From Pycnopodia helianthoides (taxonomy: Eukaryota; Echinodermata; Asteroidea; Forcipulatida; Asteriidae): a DNA stretch of 64,000 nt. Positions within the stretch are counted from its first letter, which is position 1. Each line of letters begins with the position of its first letter. The stretch spans positions 9,023,394-9,087,393 of the forward strand of contig CM063262.1 of assembly GCA_032158295.1 (NCBI GenBank), written 5' to 3'. Positions 1-11,569 of the stretch are shown one piece after another. Below the pieces are notes generated by a model, which worked only from the letters and a program-made list of their open reading frames with translations, had not been told where the DNA came from and did not search any database. A program made the position numbers and the translations under genes.

Positions 1-60
1 GAAACGAGCATTTCATGTTGTTAAAGGGATGTTAAGTTTTGCATCGGGAATAACAAAATA

Positions 61-265
61 ATAATTTGGTTTTACCATTACACCGATGTGTATTAAGCAC
101 TGTATACTCAGTGCTTTCCCAAGCTCTGTGAAAAAAAATACAAATGCAAATCACTCGGGTGGGATGAGCAGATGTCTTACCACTACACCACCGAACTAGC
201 CCGATGGCTAGAGGTAGTTCGAATCCTTCGCGGCGTGTACTGAAACGATTGAATAGATAGTAGGA
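61..265 (-). repeat. Degenerate tRNA-derived SINE fragment
   Basis: This stretch resembles 60,880-61,045: a shared TGTGT(A/G)TTA(A/G)GCACT segment, an A-rich run, then a minus-strand tRNA-like head with an A-box-like GTGGT..TGGTAAGACATCTGCTC. The B-box half that the other copy keeps has been lost here. I read it as a decayed SINE, not a tRNA gene. Confidence 0.45.
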
Positions 266-804
266 GACCAGCCTGTAGGTCCCGCGAACAAATTCTGGAA
301 ACAAAGGTTTGAAAGTGTTTGCGTGTGTTTCCTGATGAATACTAAACATTTTGACTTGGGCTGCCCCCTTAAAAATGTCAGGCACTTCCGGGAGGGGTCA
401 ACAAAGGTCATACAGGGGTCAAAATTCAAGTATATTCCAATCGTGTCGATTTGCATATCAATTTACTCGTCTAGTCAATAATGAGGATTCCAAAAATGTA
501 TAGTTTGTTATACCTCCGACTTTAAATGAGGACTCTATGGTCAAAAACGTTGAAAGGTCAACGCACTTTTGACTGGCAGTAAAATTTACCAACATGCGAT
601 TCTAATGATTTTTGTGTATAATAATGTGTTTTCTGACATTCAACTAAGCAACTTTTGAAAAAGAAAGTGGTTGCCATAACCTTGAAATTTCAAAAAGGGA
701 CAACGCACGCTATACACATCATTGCATACGCAGGGCAAAACAAATAAATGAATCCTCAAATACGGCATATGGTTATAAACATGTACTTCTATATAGAGTA
801 TGAT
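266..804. other. Gene-free sequence
   Basis: I see no coding exon, RNA gene or clear repeat boundary here. The open frames across it are short and have no recognisable motif. Confidence 0.5.
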
Positions 805-1150
805 TCACAAACGAATCGTAGGTGGGCCGGGAGCAGGGGTTCAGCACGGGTGGCTGGGGCCTCCCGCCGGTAGCCCCCCCCCGACCCACACACCACAGTT
901 ACACCACTGTATTATAGGATCAACAACACCCCCTTTCCGGGGTAGCATTTTCACCCGGCAAAAACAGAGGTAAGCTCACCTAGAAATGTTTACGACCAAC
1001 TGGAAGACACATCAAGCTCGGGTCTTACATATTCGGACTTTTAACATCTCAACGACCTAAGATCCATCATAATCTTATTTTCTCTTTTTGTTGACACACC
1101 ATTTTTAGTGAATGAACTGTTTGAAAGATTATTGTCATACTTGTGTTTAC
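805..1150. repeat. Dispersed repeat with G-rich head
   Basis: A GGTGGGCCGGGAGCAGGGG-type head is followed by a C-run, then AGCTCACCTAGAAATG and GACCAACTGGAA. The same order occurs at 25,258-25,600, and the head alone occurs at 4,845-4,925. It is an unclassified interspersed repeat. Confidence 0.5.
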
Positions 1151-1299
1151 TTTTTAATTTAGTAATAAGTTAGTTTGAAAGCGTACTGTACCATTTCAAT
1201 AGATGACTATGTTCAACACATTTAACGTAAATTTAAGGTAAAACAATTCAACAATTTTTTATTTATTAACATTTTTCATAGCTCAATTTGTATTTATAA

Positions 1300-1985
1300 T
1301 TTCAACATGATAGTTGACGTTCCATGCCAAGACAAGACAAGGCACTATCTGCTTAATCATGTCCAATCCCACCACCGTTATGTGTACAAAACAGCTTTAC
1401 CCAAAACAAGGATTGAAGATAAGTTTCATGCACTAGTTATTCATAAACTTTGGCCAATCATTTTTTGGGTCGGCCATCCAATCAGTGAGACACTAGCAGC
1501 GTTTCTTTCTAGTGAAAAAAAGTGCAATCAGCCAATCAGGAGAGGCACTATTGATGTGGATTTAGAGCATATGTTTCACTCTTTCACAGTTTTTCATTCT
1601 AGCTGATCACCCCCCCCTGCACCCTTTCATTGCCTTGGCTTCTTGCTGCTGTTACTACATGAAAAATTGCGTTTTTATATGATGTCAAGGGAACCAAATC
1701 TAAATTTACACACAATAACCTTTAGAAGTATTTTTGATTATTGTTGCCCAACTTTTCTTGGTTTCTAATACAGCGTATTATTGTTATTTGTCAGGCGTTA
1801 ACGACTTCCCTTTATGTACCTATTGGGGGTTCTGTTTGATGTTTTTTTTTCCATTGCATAATTATTACGGCCTGCCTCAACAGGTACAATTTGTGTTTAT
1901 TGTTAAGGGTTTCACATTTCCGTTAAAGCGTCATGGGGGCGGGGTCTACGATGAACAGTGCTGTAGTCAAGCCCATGAGATCAGT
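1300..1985. repeat. Diverged copy of the 8.1-8.6 kb segment
   Basis: Similar in order to 8,085-8,565, 10,975-11,480 and 31,060-31,560: ACAAAACAGCTTT, AAACAAGG, a GCCAATCAGGAG block, then TTGATTATTGTTGCCCAA and GGCCTGCCTCAACAGGTACAATTTGT. It marks the left edge of the duplicated cluster, just downstream of gene A. No protein is supported. Confidence 0.5.
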
Positions 1986-1987
1986 CT

Positions 1988-2509
1988 CTAGAGGGCGAAC
2001 GGACTCGGACTCCCCTCGTCTGAGGATGACCACTCCAAGCAAATCCGTCCCAGACTCAACATCATGTAACTCTCTAGGGAATTGAGAAAGTTAAAACTGT
2101 AAATACACGATAACAACAACACCATAAATCTACAAAGAAAGTATGCAATTTATGAATTTTAAATTGCAGGTTGCAAAACACAAGTGTGATGTTGTTGCTT
2201 CTGGTTCGTTGCCCGTATTTTATTAAACGGGCACTCTCGTCATGATCAAAGCAAGCCTGTGGCTCTGTACATCGACTATGAACTCTCCGCCATGGTTTTG
2301 CACGCGCTAACTCCTCAAAAACAAAACCGCTCTTGTCACTGACCTGCAAAATCAGCCTGTGTCGATTTACTACTTCGGTTCCTTCCTCTTCCTCTCTTGG
2401 CGAGTTCCTTAAGGTCTTGCGCTGGGAGGTATTCCGCCTCTTTATCAGCCACGACGAAGGCAGTCATGACGGCAAGAGCCATAAGAGCAAGAAGCAACTT
2501 GGCAGCCAT
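1988..2509 (-). CDS. Gene A: secreted dibasic-processed peptide precursor, single-Cys type
   Basis: Two coding exons are read: exon 2 coding 2509-2344 (acceptor at 2524-2525) and exon 3 2073-1988, giving 83 residues. Residues 1-21 form a hydrophobic signal peptide ending Val-Val-Ala before Asp. An acidic spacer follows, then Lys-Arg at 38-39 and a basic RGRGRNR stretch. Exon 3 starts Glu-Ser-Tyr and has one cysteine in an ICL context, matching gene C over 16 codons before A runs 12 codons longer. Exon 2 is five codons shorter than in the other copies. The donor is GCAG/GTCAGT; intron 2 is only 270 bp. An alternative acceptor two bases on would change the exon 3 frame. I found no AATAAA like those of C-F. 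Function is unknown. Confidence 0.6.
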
Positions 2510-3572
2510 CTTTTAGAGGAATTCTGCACGAATGCAACATTTTGAAACCATGGATTTTGACACATTGTTGTTTTTGTTTTTCTGGTACACTTAGATACAA
2601 AATATATGTGCTCTGTGCGCCACTTGTTAAAAAACTTTCCAGCGCTTGTATGGCGCTTTTCCGGCGCTCAGCAAACAAAATGAAGCTGACGCAATCTTCT
2701 TCAAATGAATCACGTTTTCACTACCAGGGCCCAATTTCATAGAACTGTTTAACGGCCAATTTTCGCCCACTGCACGATTTTCTTTTGTTTATAGTGCTGC
2801 TAACCCAAGCACACGAAAATGCCTGCTATCATCCCAGTGCTTACTGCACGAAAACGAATGATGTAACATTGCAAATACATGGTGACTGCGCAAGATGACC
2901 ACCTTATTTCCTTGCTAACCTGTGAAATACGCTTATGCGTAATAAGCATTTTTTTCTGCCACAGTTAGCACGACAATTTGCTTACCGTTAAGCACCGCTG
3001 TGATATTGGGCCATGGTCAACATAAACTTCATACAGTTGGACACAGCCTCGCTACCATGGGCAGCGCGCCCTGTCGAAACTTCTCGTCACTAACCCCTAT
3101 AGAAGGGAAGCACTGAACAACAATGCTAATTAGGTTACGTACGGTTGTTAACAACTTTCGAACGTTTGTAGGGCAATTGTCGAGTGCTGAGTTCGTGCGT
3201 GTCAACATGAACGTACTTTTTTTATGAAATATACATCAAATGGATCTTGTTTTTACATGCTCACCCTAAATTGCATACACTTAGACATATCAAAAGATCA
3301 ACAAATAATGAGAGGGGACTAGCTGCTCTGTGACTTGATGCGTCTTTTGGTAGCTCAATATATTTGGATATTTCAAAATCACACTTCCAAAGTTACGATC
3401 AAGCAAGGCATTTATACAAACTAATTCAAACATGGAAATATTTCCTACGAATGACATGAAATATTTTCTATGTGTGGAGATAAGTAACACTCGAAAAAAG
3501 GTAAAAGTAAACAATTAAGTTAACAAATACAATTATTGAGATGCAGAACAAAATGAGATTGGTTAAACTTAC

Positions 3573-3740
3573 CGTTCGTAGTTCTCAAAGAAAAAAAAAA
3601 ACTATGAAAATAAAGCGAGGAAACGGATCTGTTTTGAGGGTGTCCTTGTGGATGGTCTTATAAAGGATCCCGGTACCCCATTACCAGCACGAAGAAGCTC
3701 AATTACTAGTCAGTAAAGTGTGTCATTGCCGACACACTGT
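3573..3740 (-). promoter_or_regulatory. Gene A promoter and untranslated exon 1
   Basis: A minus-strand TATA box lies at 3664-3657 (TTTATAAG). Exon 1 should start near 3633 and ends at 3573 before a GTAAGT donor (3572-3567). Upstream at 3718-3737 is an inverted repeat, GTGTGTCATTGCCGACACAC, also seen before the other genes. Intron 1 would be about 1.05 kb. The start site is inferred from TATA spacing. Confidence 0.7.
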
Positions 3741-4120
3741 CATCGACTTTGATTTAATTACTAGAGATGTTTTTAGTCAGGCATAACCATCTTTCATTTA
3801 TTCATACATGCTAAAGACGAGACAATATTGCTTGATTTCTTTCTTTGTTTCGCATGATCCGCATTCAACTGAACTGATTTTCAACCCAGATATATAATAC
3901 GCCCGAACGTATTCAATACTTTAAACAACACGAGACATTCAGAATCATTATTAGTGTTCCAATTTTATTTAATTTGAAACCAGCTCAAAAATTAAATATT
4001 AACTAATTTAAAAATAAAATGTTAAAGCACGACCAAGAAGCGAGCATTTCATGTTGCTAAAAGGGACCGTACGATTTGATATATTTTGTATATCTAGTTC
4101 ATTAACCTTTCCTTTGAAGG

Positions 4121-4380
4121 CCCTGTACACTATTGGTAAGATCGAAAAACACAAATGTTCACAGATTCACACATATTTTACATGTTTTTAAGTTCCTCAA
4201 AATATTTCTGCATAAAAATGCTATCGTTTCTGAGAAATGAGTAAAACAATAATTTTTATCACGCGTGACCTCAATGACCAATTGAGCTCAAACAGGTTTG
4301 TTTGTTCATGCACATATTGAATCACACAAAATGTTGACACTGATTTTGAGCTGTTACCAAAAGTGTACAATACCTTTAAA
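4121..4380. mobile_element. MITE-like element with terminal inverted repeats
   Basis: The ends are inverted: CCTGTACACTATTGGTAA on the left against TTACCAAAAGTGTACAATAC on the right, about 260 bp apart with no coding capacity. A near-identical copy lies at 24,525-24,795 in the same place between genes, so it predates the block duplication. Confidence 0.65.
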
Positions 4381-4518
4381 GATACTTTCTGAAGCTATTT
4401 TTTAACTGAATAAAAACATTGTAATAATAACTGAAGACAAAATACAAAGGGGTAGAGTAACTCCCTATCAAATGTTAATGACAATCAGATGAGTGCAATT
4501 TCAGTTAAATATAGGATG

Positions 4519-4752
4519 CTATTTTGTTCTTCCTTTGTGTATACCAATTGTGCCAGCAGGAAGTCCAGGCTCTATGGCTCTGGGTTTGTCAAGAGGTTTA
4601 ATTAAGACAGGTACGGGCCATGACTTAATGAACGGGTCGATGCCTGTATTTATGATGCTTCGAGCATTACGTAAGGTTCCACTAACATTTTGGGATGAGC
4701 GTGTTGTAGTTGATTCTGGTCCAGGGTTAAGTTCAATTGCCATCACAAGCAA
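4519..4752 (-). pseudogene. Non-LTR retrotransposon fragment with 2A-like motif
   Basis: The 77-residue frame begins with a 2A-like LLVMAIELNPGP, then a low-complexity STTT stretch and NARSII, which resembles the start of the endonuclease region of CR1/L2-type elements. The usual Gly-Asp before Val/Ile-Glu is Met-Ala here. The frame is preceded by a stop and ends after Gly-Arg-Thr-Lys, so no endonuclease or reverse transcriptase follows. The same fragment sits at 24,933-25,166. Class assignment is from motifs only. Confidence 0.5.
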
Positions 4753-4831
4753 ATATTACACACTCCAGTTGAATTTTGATGTGAGTAGTACCTGACTGGG
4801 ACATTTCCAAACATTGCAGTCCTTCCAGTTC

Positions 4832-5734
4832 TCAAAAGTATAATGCAGAAACGAATCCAGGGTGGGGCGGGAGCAGGCGCTCTGAGAAGGTGGCTTGGGA
4901 AGGTGCTCGTGCCCGTTCCCCCCCTTTTATGCTCAACAAGCACACCTCCCACCTCAGGTAAAAATCTGGAAAAGTACGAAAATGAAAACTGTAATTATAT
5001 GATGGCAATAATAGTTACTGTAAATTTTGTGAAATTGTCCTTGTGCTAATTAGTGTAAACACGAAACTGTAACGTTTTATCACTTGCGACTTGGGGAAAT
5101 ATGATGATGTCTAATGATAAAATCCAAAGTGCAGTTCGGCAGCCAAAAGCCACTTTTTACCTAAACCTTGCATCGGAGGATGAATAACAGGTTTTGATTG
5201 ATCAATATCAGTAGACCTTGTATAAACAGATGTTTTTCATAATTTTAGACTTGATTTTCAAACCATACTGCTCACTATGTTTCACACGAGTACCATTCAC
5301 AGAGACAACAAAATTACAAGTCACTTTCAATAAACAAACCAAAATATTACTTTGGCCACAGCAAATGAAGTAAACACGTATATGAAAATGAACGATATAG
5401 TCTTTACCAAAATAAAACCCAATACTTGGTTGTTTTGTTGTTTTTCAAGTTAAATCTCCAATAACAATTGGTGATTTTTACAAAAACAGTTTATTAACGA
5501 GAGGGAAGGTATTGGGATCAATTTGTTCCTCTAAAAAACATATTGTCACTGACCTGCAAGTTCAGCCCGTGTAAGAGCGTCAACGTCTTGTTGTCTACCT
5601 CGTTTACTTTCTTTTCCTCTCTTAAAAAAATGCACGAAGTCTTCCGCTGGTGAATACTTCTCCTCCTCATCGGCCATGACGAAGGCAGTCATGACGGCAA
5701 GAGCCATAAGAGCAAGGAGCAGCTTGGCAGCCAT
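4832..5734 (-). CDS. Gene B: secreted dibasic-processed peptide precursor with altered C-terminus
   Basis: Coding exon 2 is 5734-5554 (exon starts 5748) and exon 3 is 4965-4832, giving 104 residues. Residues 1-21 are a signal peptide ending Val-Met-Ala. The acidic spacer DEEEKYSPAEDFVHFF leads to Lys-Arg at 38-39 and a basic KESKRGR segment. Exon 3 begins Asp-Phe-Tyr and shares the Arg-Trp-Glu-Val-Cys-Leu core with gene D, but after Gly-Gly the two part: D stops within one codon, while B continues 27 residues into a dispersed repeat. The break lies at a C-run (plus strand about 4918-4924), where B lacks roughly 1 kb present in D, including the D-type AATAAA. B may therefore have a new tail and a different 3' end. 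Confidence 0.55.
4845..4925. repeat. G-rich repeat head joined to exon 3 of gene B
   Basis: Matches 25,258-25,335 (GGTGGGGCGGGAGCAGG). In block II this repeat is about 850 bp from exon 3 of gene D; here it abuts exon 3, which shows a deletion in block I. Confidence 0.6.
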
Positions 5735-5748
5735 ATTTTAGGGAAATT

Positions 5749-6080
5749 CTGCATGATTGCAAAAAGTTGAAACCACCGTCGTAACAAATCGGAATAATTG
5801 ATTTTCTGGTACAATTGAGAGCAAAGAGCAGCTTGGCAGCCACTTTTTAGTGAAATTCTGCATGATTGCAAAAAAGTTGAAACCAATGTCGTAACCAATC
5901 GGAATAATTGTTTTTCTTGTACAATTGAGAGCAAGGAGCAGCTTGGCAGCCATCTTTCAGTGAATTTCTGCACGATTGCAAAAAGTTAAAACCAGTGTCG
6001 TAACAAATCGGATCAATTGTTTTTCTGGTACAACTGAGAGCAAGGAACAGCTTGGCAGCCATCTTTTAGGGAAATTCTGC
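5749..6080 (-). repeat. Three-unit splice-acceptor repeat in intron 1 of gene B
   Basis: Three extra copies of the intron 1 end plus the first bases of exon 2 lie upstream of the true exon 2. The shared GCAGCTTGGC core sits at 5719 (true exon), 5828, 5938 and 6047 (first base varies), 109-110 bp apart. The unit nearest the exon has GTG where the start codon would be; the two outer units keep ATG. This is the short form of the array in gene D. Confidence 0.85.
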
Positions 6081-6790
6081 ACGATCGCAAAAGGTTGAAA
6101 CCAATGTTATAACAAATCGGAGTAAAGGATTTTGTGGTACAATTAAATACAAAATAATTGTGTGGTTTTACAAAATCTTCAGAAGAAATGCGGGGGGGGG
6201 GGCTATTTTTCAACAACTACAAGTTACACAGAAAGACGAACTTAAATAAATGCTCCTCTGTACTTGAAGGACTACCATACTTACTTAATAAAAAAAGCAA
6301 AATCTATTATTTTAAAACTAATATTGTCATCACTAATCACTAAATACGGATCAATTAATTTCTTCAATTTTATTGGAATATTGCTATTCTGTTTATCGCA
6401 AACTAGACGATATGAACGAGTTTACTCATCACAAACAAATTAATGACATGATCGAGTGTGGAACGGTCGTTTATTACTATTTTGTGTACAGGTGATAATT
6501 TGGTGGGATTTATACAAATATTTGTCGTCTTTTATATTAAATGTCTTTTATTGGTATTGGTGCCAGTGATGATAAACAAAAAATCAAAAAGAATTTCTCG
6601 CAGCCGGTAACGCCTTTCAACATTTAAACAAAATACGTTCAAACTGAACATAATTTTAACAAATGCCTGGAGATAAAACAAATCCTGATAATTTGCTATG
6701 TGGAGAGACCATTTTAATTTGAATTAAATCACGAAAAAATCAAACAAATACAATAAACAAATACAAACATAAGCAATTGAATCAACTTAC

Positions 6791-6950
6791 CGCTTGTGTC
6801 TCTCGGACGAAAAGCTTGGAAAATTCAGCGAGGAAAGCGGATCTGTGAGGAGGGTGTACTAGGGACTGGTCTTATATAGGATCCTGGTATCCCATTATTA
6901 GCACGAATAAGCTTAGTTAAAGGTCAGTAACGTGTGTAACACACTACTGT
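6791..6950 (-). promoter_or_regulatory. Gene B promoter and untranslated exon 1
   Basis: The TATA box is at 6879-6871 (CTATATAAG). Exon 1 runs from about 6848 to 6791, followed by GTAAGT at 6790-6785. A shorter inverted repeat, GTGTGTAACACAC, sits at 6932-6944. Intron 1 is 1,042 bp. Confidence 0.7.
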
Positions 6951-7679
6951 CGACCTTGATTCAATTACCAGGGGTGCTATTAATCAGGCATATCCACATT
7001 TTTTGTATTGATACCTGCTAAAGACATTATGACGAGACCAAACTTTATATTTTTTTCTATGTTTTCGCATGATCCAGTTTCAAATGAACTGATTTCCAAC
7101 CCCGATATAAATACACCCGAACGTATTACTTTAAACAACACGAAGCATTCAAACTCTTAATTCACGAATTAAAAAAGTACAACAACAACAGCAGCTGAAC
7201 AAGTTTTAAGATGTGCCCCTTTCTTCTTATCAAAAGTTGAAACCAATCAGACAGTGCAATCTCAATCAAATATACGATGTCATGTTTTCTTCCACAGGTG
7301 TATACTAATTGTGCCTGCAGGAAGTTTGGATTTCGTTTCTCTTTGTTAGACGAGTGATGTCATATTGACTATAAGCTGGCACCACAAGAGTGAGTGAAGT
7401 AAATACCGATTAGAGGTGGGTGGTATAGTTATTACCACTTGTCAGATTAATTATAAAAAACAAACAATTAAATAGTCTTTACATGGGGCTCACCCTTTCT
7501 TATCAAAAGTCGATACAAATGGTACTAGATGGAATATCTCTATAAAGTGTAAGATTATAGTTATGTTTTGTCAAATCGAGCTTTAAACAATTGGGCATTT
7601 GGAAAACCCTGACTCTGTTAAGAAAACATGTTTCGTTACCGGTACATCATGGTTCAATTATAAAACAAGGGCCAGAACT

Positions 7680-8062
7680 TATAAATGTGGAGCGGGTAAC
7701 GGGTTTCAACATTTAAACAAATTAAATTGGACATGGAAAACAGTTCAACGAATGCCTGGAATTTAAACAGATCGTGACGTAAAATTAATGTGCTTTTGGT
7801 GTGTGGAGATACCATTCTAGCCCATTGTCAGCACGAAGGATCTAGCTTTAATGCAGGTCAGTAAAGTGTGTCATTGCCTACTCGATGTCATCGACTTTGA
7901 TTTCGTTTCCAGGGATTCTGTTAATCAGGCATATCCAACTTTCCTATAAAGATACTTGCTAATGACGAGACAACATTTGGTATGTCTTCCTTTGTTTCGC
8001 ATGATCTGGTTTCTAATGAACTGATTACCAACCACGACATTTTACGCCCGAACGTATTGCCA
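7680..8062 (-). pseudogene. Orphan intron 1 and distal promoter, core deleted
   Basis: Start-of-intron-1 sequence (GTGTGGAGATACCATTCT) is joined directly to distal promoter sequence (CAGCACGAAG..GTCAGTAAAGTGTGTCATTGCC), then the TTTGTTTCGCATGATC block. The TATA box and exon 1 found in the six genes are missing. It is a remnant of a lost gene copy, repeated at 10,560 and 30,680. Confidence 0.6.
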
Positions 8063-8084
8063 GTCTCACCATTGGTAAGTGTAC

Positions 8085-8565
8085 AAAACAGCTTTGTGCA
8101 AAACAAGGTTTGGAGAAAAGTTTCAGGCACTAATTATCTATAAACTTCGGCAAATCATCTAGTAATTTCTAACCAGGAATCAACCAATCAGGAGCGGCAA
8201 TATTGGCGTGGATTTAGAGCACATGTGTAATTATGGTACACATTTTCAATTAGGCTGGTCAAAATCCCAGCACCACTCCTACATCCGCCTTGGTTTGTTC
8301 CATGCTGTTTATACTCAATGGTTGGCGTTTTTACAGGACGTCAAGGAAACCAACCAAAAACTTAAACACAGTAAACTTGAAAAGTGTTGTTTGATTATTG
8401 TTGCCCAAATGTTATTGGTTTATAGTACACATAACAGTATTTTGTAAGGGACTCCCCCGTATGAACTTATTTAGGCTTCTGTGTGCTTTATTTTCTTAGC
8501 ACGTTGTGCTAAGAAAATAGCCTATGGTTGGCCTCAACGGGTACAATTTGTATGTGTTTTTAGCG
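8085..8565. repeat. Cluster-specific repeated segment
   Basis: Near-identical to 10,975-11,480 and 31,060-31,560, and related to 1,300-1,985. It includes a hairpin around 8,495-8,520 (TTTTCTTAGCAC..GTGCTAAGAAAA). Short open frames occur but differ between copies by stops, so I do not call a protein. Confidence 0.6.
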
Positions 8566-8644
8566 GTCTCGAACGTTCCCTGTAAAACATGTAGTCGAGT
8601 CCGAGCGAGTTCAGGGTTGGATCGGGCGAGTTTAAAGGAATATA

Positions 8645-9715
8645 AATGTAGGTAGGACCTGGGAGTCCAATGATTGAGGACCTGTGAACGTACATTGAGG
8701 GTACACTTTTGACCTAGGAGTCCATTGACGATATTTCTGTGGACCTTGGAGTCAATTGGTAGTTTGGGACCTGGGAGTCAATTGGCGATAATGTTTGACC
8801 TGGGAGTCCATTGATATAAGAACTTGGAGTCCATTGAGGGTATACCTTTGGACCTGGGAGTTTAATTGACGACGAGGCTAGACCTGGAAGTTTATTGATT
8901 TATGAGCTTGGCGTTCACTAAAGGTAAAACTTTGGACCTTGGAGTTCATTGCTAGTTTTGGACCTGGTGCGTACATTGAAGATACAAACTTAGACCTGGG
9001 AGTCACTTGACGATAAGGTTAGACCTTGCAGTCCATTGATTGAAGACCTGGGCGTCCATTGAGGAAGTACTTTTGGACCTGGGAATTCGAAGATAGGTTT
9101 GACCTGGGAGTAGATTGATTTAAGAGCTTGGTGTCCATTGAGGGTATACTTTTGGACCTGGGAGTCCATTGACGATGAGGCTGGACCTGGAAGTTCATTG
9201 ATTTAGGACCTGGGATTTCACTAAGGGTATAGTTTTGGGCCTTGGAGTTCATTAAGGATACAAACTTGGACCTTTGTGTCAATTAACGTTAAGGATGGAC
9301 CTGGCAGGCCATTGATTTAGGACATTGACGTCCATTGAGGGTGCACGTTTGGACCTGGGAGACCATTGCTAGTTTAGGACGTGGAAGTCCATTGCAGATA
9401 CAAACTTGGACCTTTGTGTCAACTAACGATAAGGTTGGACCTGGCAACCTACAGATTGGAACAGTGGCATCCTTTAAAGATATACTTTTGGACATGGGAA
9501 TCCATTGGTAGTTTGGGACATGGTGGTCCATTGAATATACAAACTTGGATTTGGGAATCAAAAGACGATAAGGTTGGACCTGGGAGTCCATTGATTTAGG
9601 ACCTGGGCGTCCTTTGAGGGTGTACGTTTGGACCTGGGAGATCATTGCTAGTTTGGGACATGGGGGTCCATTGAAGATACAAACTTGGACCTGGGGGTCG
9701 ATTGTCAATAAGGTA
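8645..9715. repeat. Minisatellite, 28-30 bp subunits
   Basis: Imperfect tandem units on a GGACCTGGGAGTCCATTGA core alternate with a small set of linkers (GATTTAGG, AGGGTATACTTTT, GTAGTTTG, AGATACAAACTT, CGATAAGGTT). The linkers recur in the same order, giving a higher-order unit of about 140 bp. The long frames across it result from periodicity. Confidence 0.85.
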
Positions 9716-9789
9716 GTTTTCTTATACAAAATAAATGTGCTTTTTTTCTTTTGGTTGTACAGTGTTTAAATTGTAAAGTGTTAACTAAG

Positions 9790-10060
9790 TCTTCCACGAT
9801 GAAGCCGTTTGCTTTCGGTAGAGGTGCTTCAGAATGTCTGAAGAAGCCGTGACTTGGAGGCAATTGTGTGATGTATGCAAAACAACACGCATTTCGCTGG
9901 TATACGCTTCATGTGATCCAAACATTAAATGTAAACGTAGTACCAGTTTATGCAAAGCCACATTTCACTGGAAACCTGAGTTTAGTAGTCAATACAAGCA
10001 TTTGTATTTATATATACGGAGCACCAGTCAGTGCTAAGGCACGTCGATGGCCCGAATGAT
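9790..10060 (+). repeat. Detached intron 1 fragment with conserved frame
   Basis: The sequence matches intron 1 of genes E (about 37,370-37,640, inverted), F (39,540-39,850) and, more diverged, C (23,460-23,790). The frame 9,834-10,037 starts MSEEAVTWRQLCDVCK and is open here and in E, but broken in F and C. It sits between two minisatellite-bearing repeats as a duplication leftover. Confidence 0.55.
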
Positions 10061-10559
10061 ATCGCTTGCAAATTTAAACGCAATTTCATAGCACGATATA
10101 TATTTTCTTTCTGTATTTTCATTGATGAAACAATCAGACAGTGCAATCTCAATCATATACGATGTCATGTTTTCTTCCACAGGTGACTACTTATTGTGCC
10201 TGCAGGACGTTTGGATTTCGTTTCTCTTTTGTAGACGAGTGATGTCACATTGGTTATAAGCTGGCACCACAAGATTTAGTGAAGTAAATACCGATTAGTT
10301 CCATCAAAGTCTACAACACCCAAAGAGGTGGGTGGTATAGTTATTACCACATGTCAGATTAATTATAAAAAACAACAATTAAATAGTCTTTACATGGGGC
10401 TCACCCTTTCTTATCAAAAGTTGATAAAAATGGTACTAGATGGAATATCTCTATAAAGTGTAAGAATATAGTTATGTTTTGTCACATCGAGCTTTAAACA
10501 ATTGGGCATTTGGAAAACCCTGACTCTGTTAAGAAAATATGTATCGTTACCGGTACATC

Positions 10560-10972
10560 ATGGTTCAATTATAAAACAAGGGCCAGAACTTATAAATGTG
10601 GAGCGGGTAACGGGTTTCAACATTTAAACAAACTAAATTGGACATGGAAAACATTTCAACGAATGCCTGGAATTTAAACAGATCGTGACGTAAAATTAAT
10701 GTGCTTTTGGTGTGTGGAGATACCATTCTAGCCCATTGTCAGCACGAAGGATCTAGCTTTAATGCAGGTCAGTAAAGTGTGTCATTGCCTACTCAATGTC
10801 ATCGACTTTGATTTCGTTTCCAGGGATTCTGTTAATCAGGCTTATCCAACTTTCCTATAAAGATACCTGCTAATGACGAGACAACATTTGGTATGTCTTC
10901 CTTTGTTTCGCATGATCTGGTTTCTAATGAACTGATTACCAACCACGACATTTTGCGCCCGAACGTATTGCC
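10560..10972 (-). pseudogene. Second orphan intron 1 and distal promoter
   Basis: Near-identical to 7,680-8,062, with the same loss of TATA box and exon 1. The 7.2-9.7 kb and 10.1-13.0 kb segments are therefore tandem copies of about 2.9 kb. Confidence 0.6.
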
Positions 10973-10974
10973 AG

Positions 10975-11480
10975 TCTCACCATTGGTAAGTGTACAAAAC
11001 AGCTTTGTGCAAAACAAGGTTTGGAGAAAAGTTTCAGGCACTAATTATCTATAAACTTCGGCAAATCATCTAGTAATTTCTAACTGGTAATCAACCAATT
11101 AGGAGCGGCAATATTGGCGTGAATTTAGAGAACATGTGTAATTATGGTACACATTTTCAATTAGGCTGGTCAAAATCCCAGCACCACTCCTACATCCGCC
11201 TTGGTTTGTTCCATGCTGTTTATACTCAATGGTTGGCGTTTTTACAGGACGTCAAGGAAACCAACCAAAAACTTAAACACAGTAAACTTGAATAGTGTTG
11301 TTTGATTATTGTTGCCCAAATGTTATTGGTTTATAGTACACATAACAGTATTTTGTAAGGGACTCCCCCGTATGAACTTATTTAGGCTTCTGTGTGCTTT
11401 ATTTTCTTAGCACAACTGTAGTTATGCTGAGAAAATAGCCAATGGTTGGCCTCAACGGGTACAATTTGTATGTATTTTTA
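10975..11480. repeat. Cluster-specific repeated segment, second copy
   Basis: Copy of 8,085-8,565, with a slightly different hairpin near 11,400-11,440. Confidence 0.6.
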
Positions 11481-11569
11481 ACGGTCTCAAACATTCTGTA
11501 AAACCTGTGGTCGAGTCAAAGCGAGTTCAGGGTTGGATCTATACGAGTTTAAAGGGAGATACATGTTCA

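Noticed and set aside
4493..4795. A 100-residue plus-strand frame, also at 24,907-25,209
   Set aside because: It is antisense to the retroelement fragment that carries the 2A-like and NARSII motifs and has no recognisable content of its own.
8645..9715. Regular repeats with alternating linkers resembling a CRISPR array
   Set aside because: The linkers are a small recurring set, not unique spacers. The repeats are imperfect, there are no cas genes, and the context is eukaryotic. It is a minisatellite with a higher-order unit.
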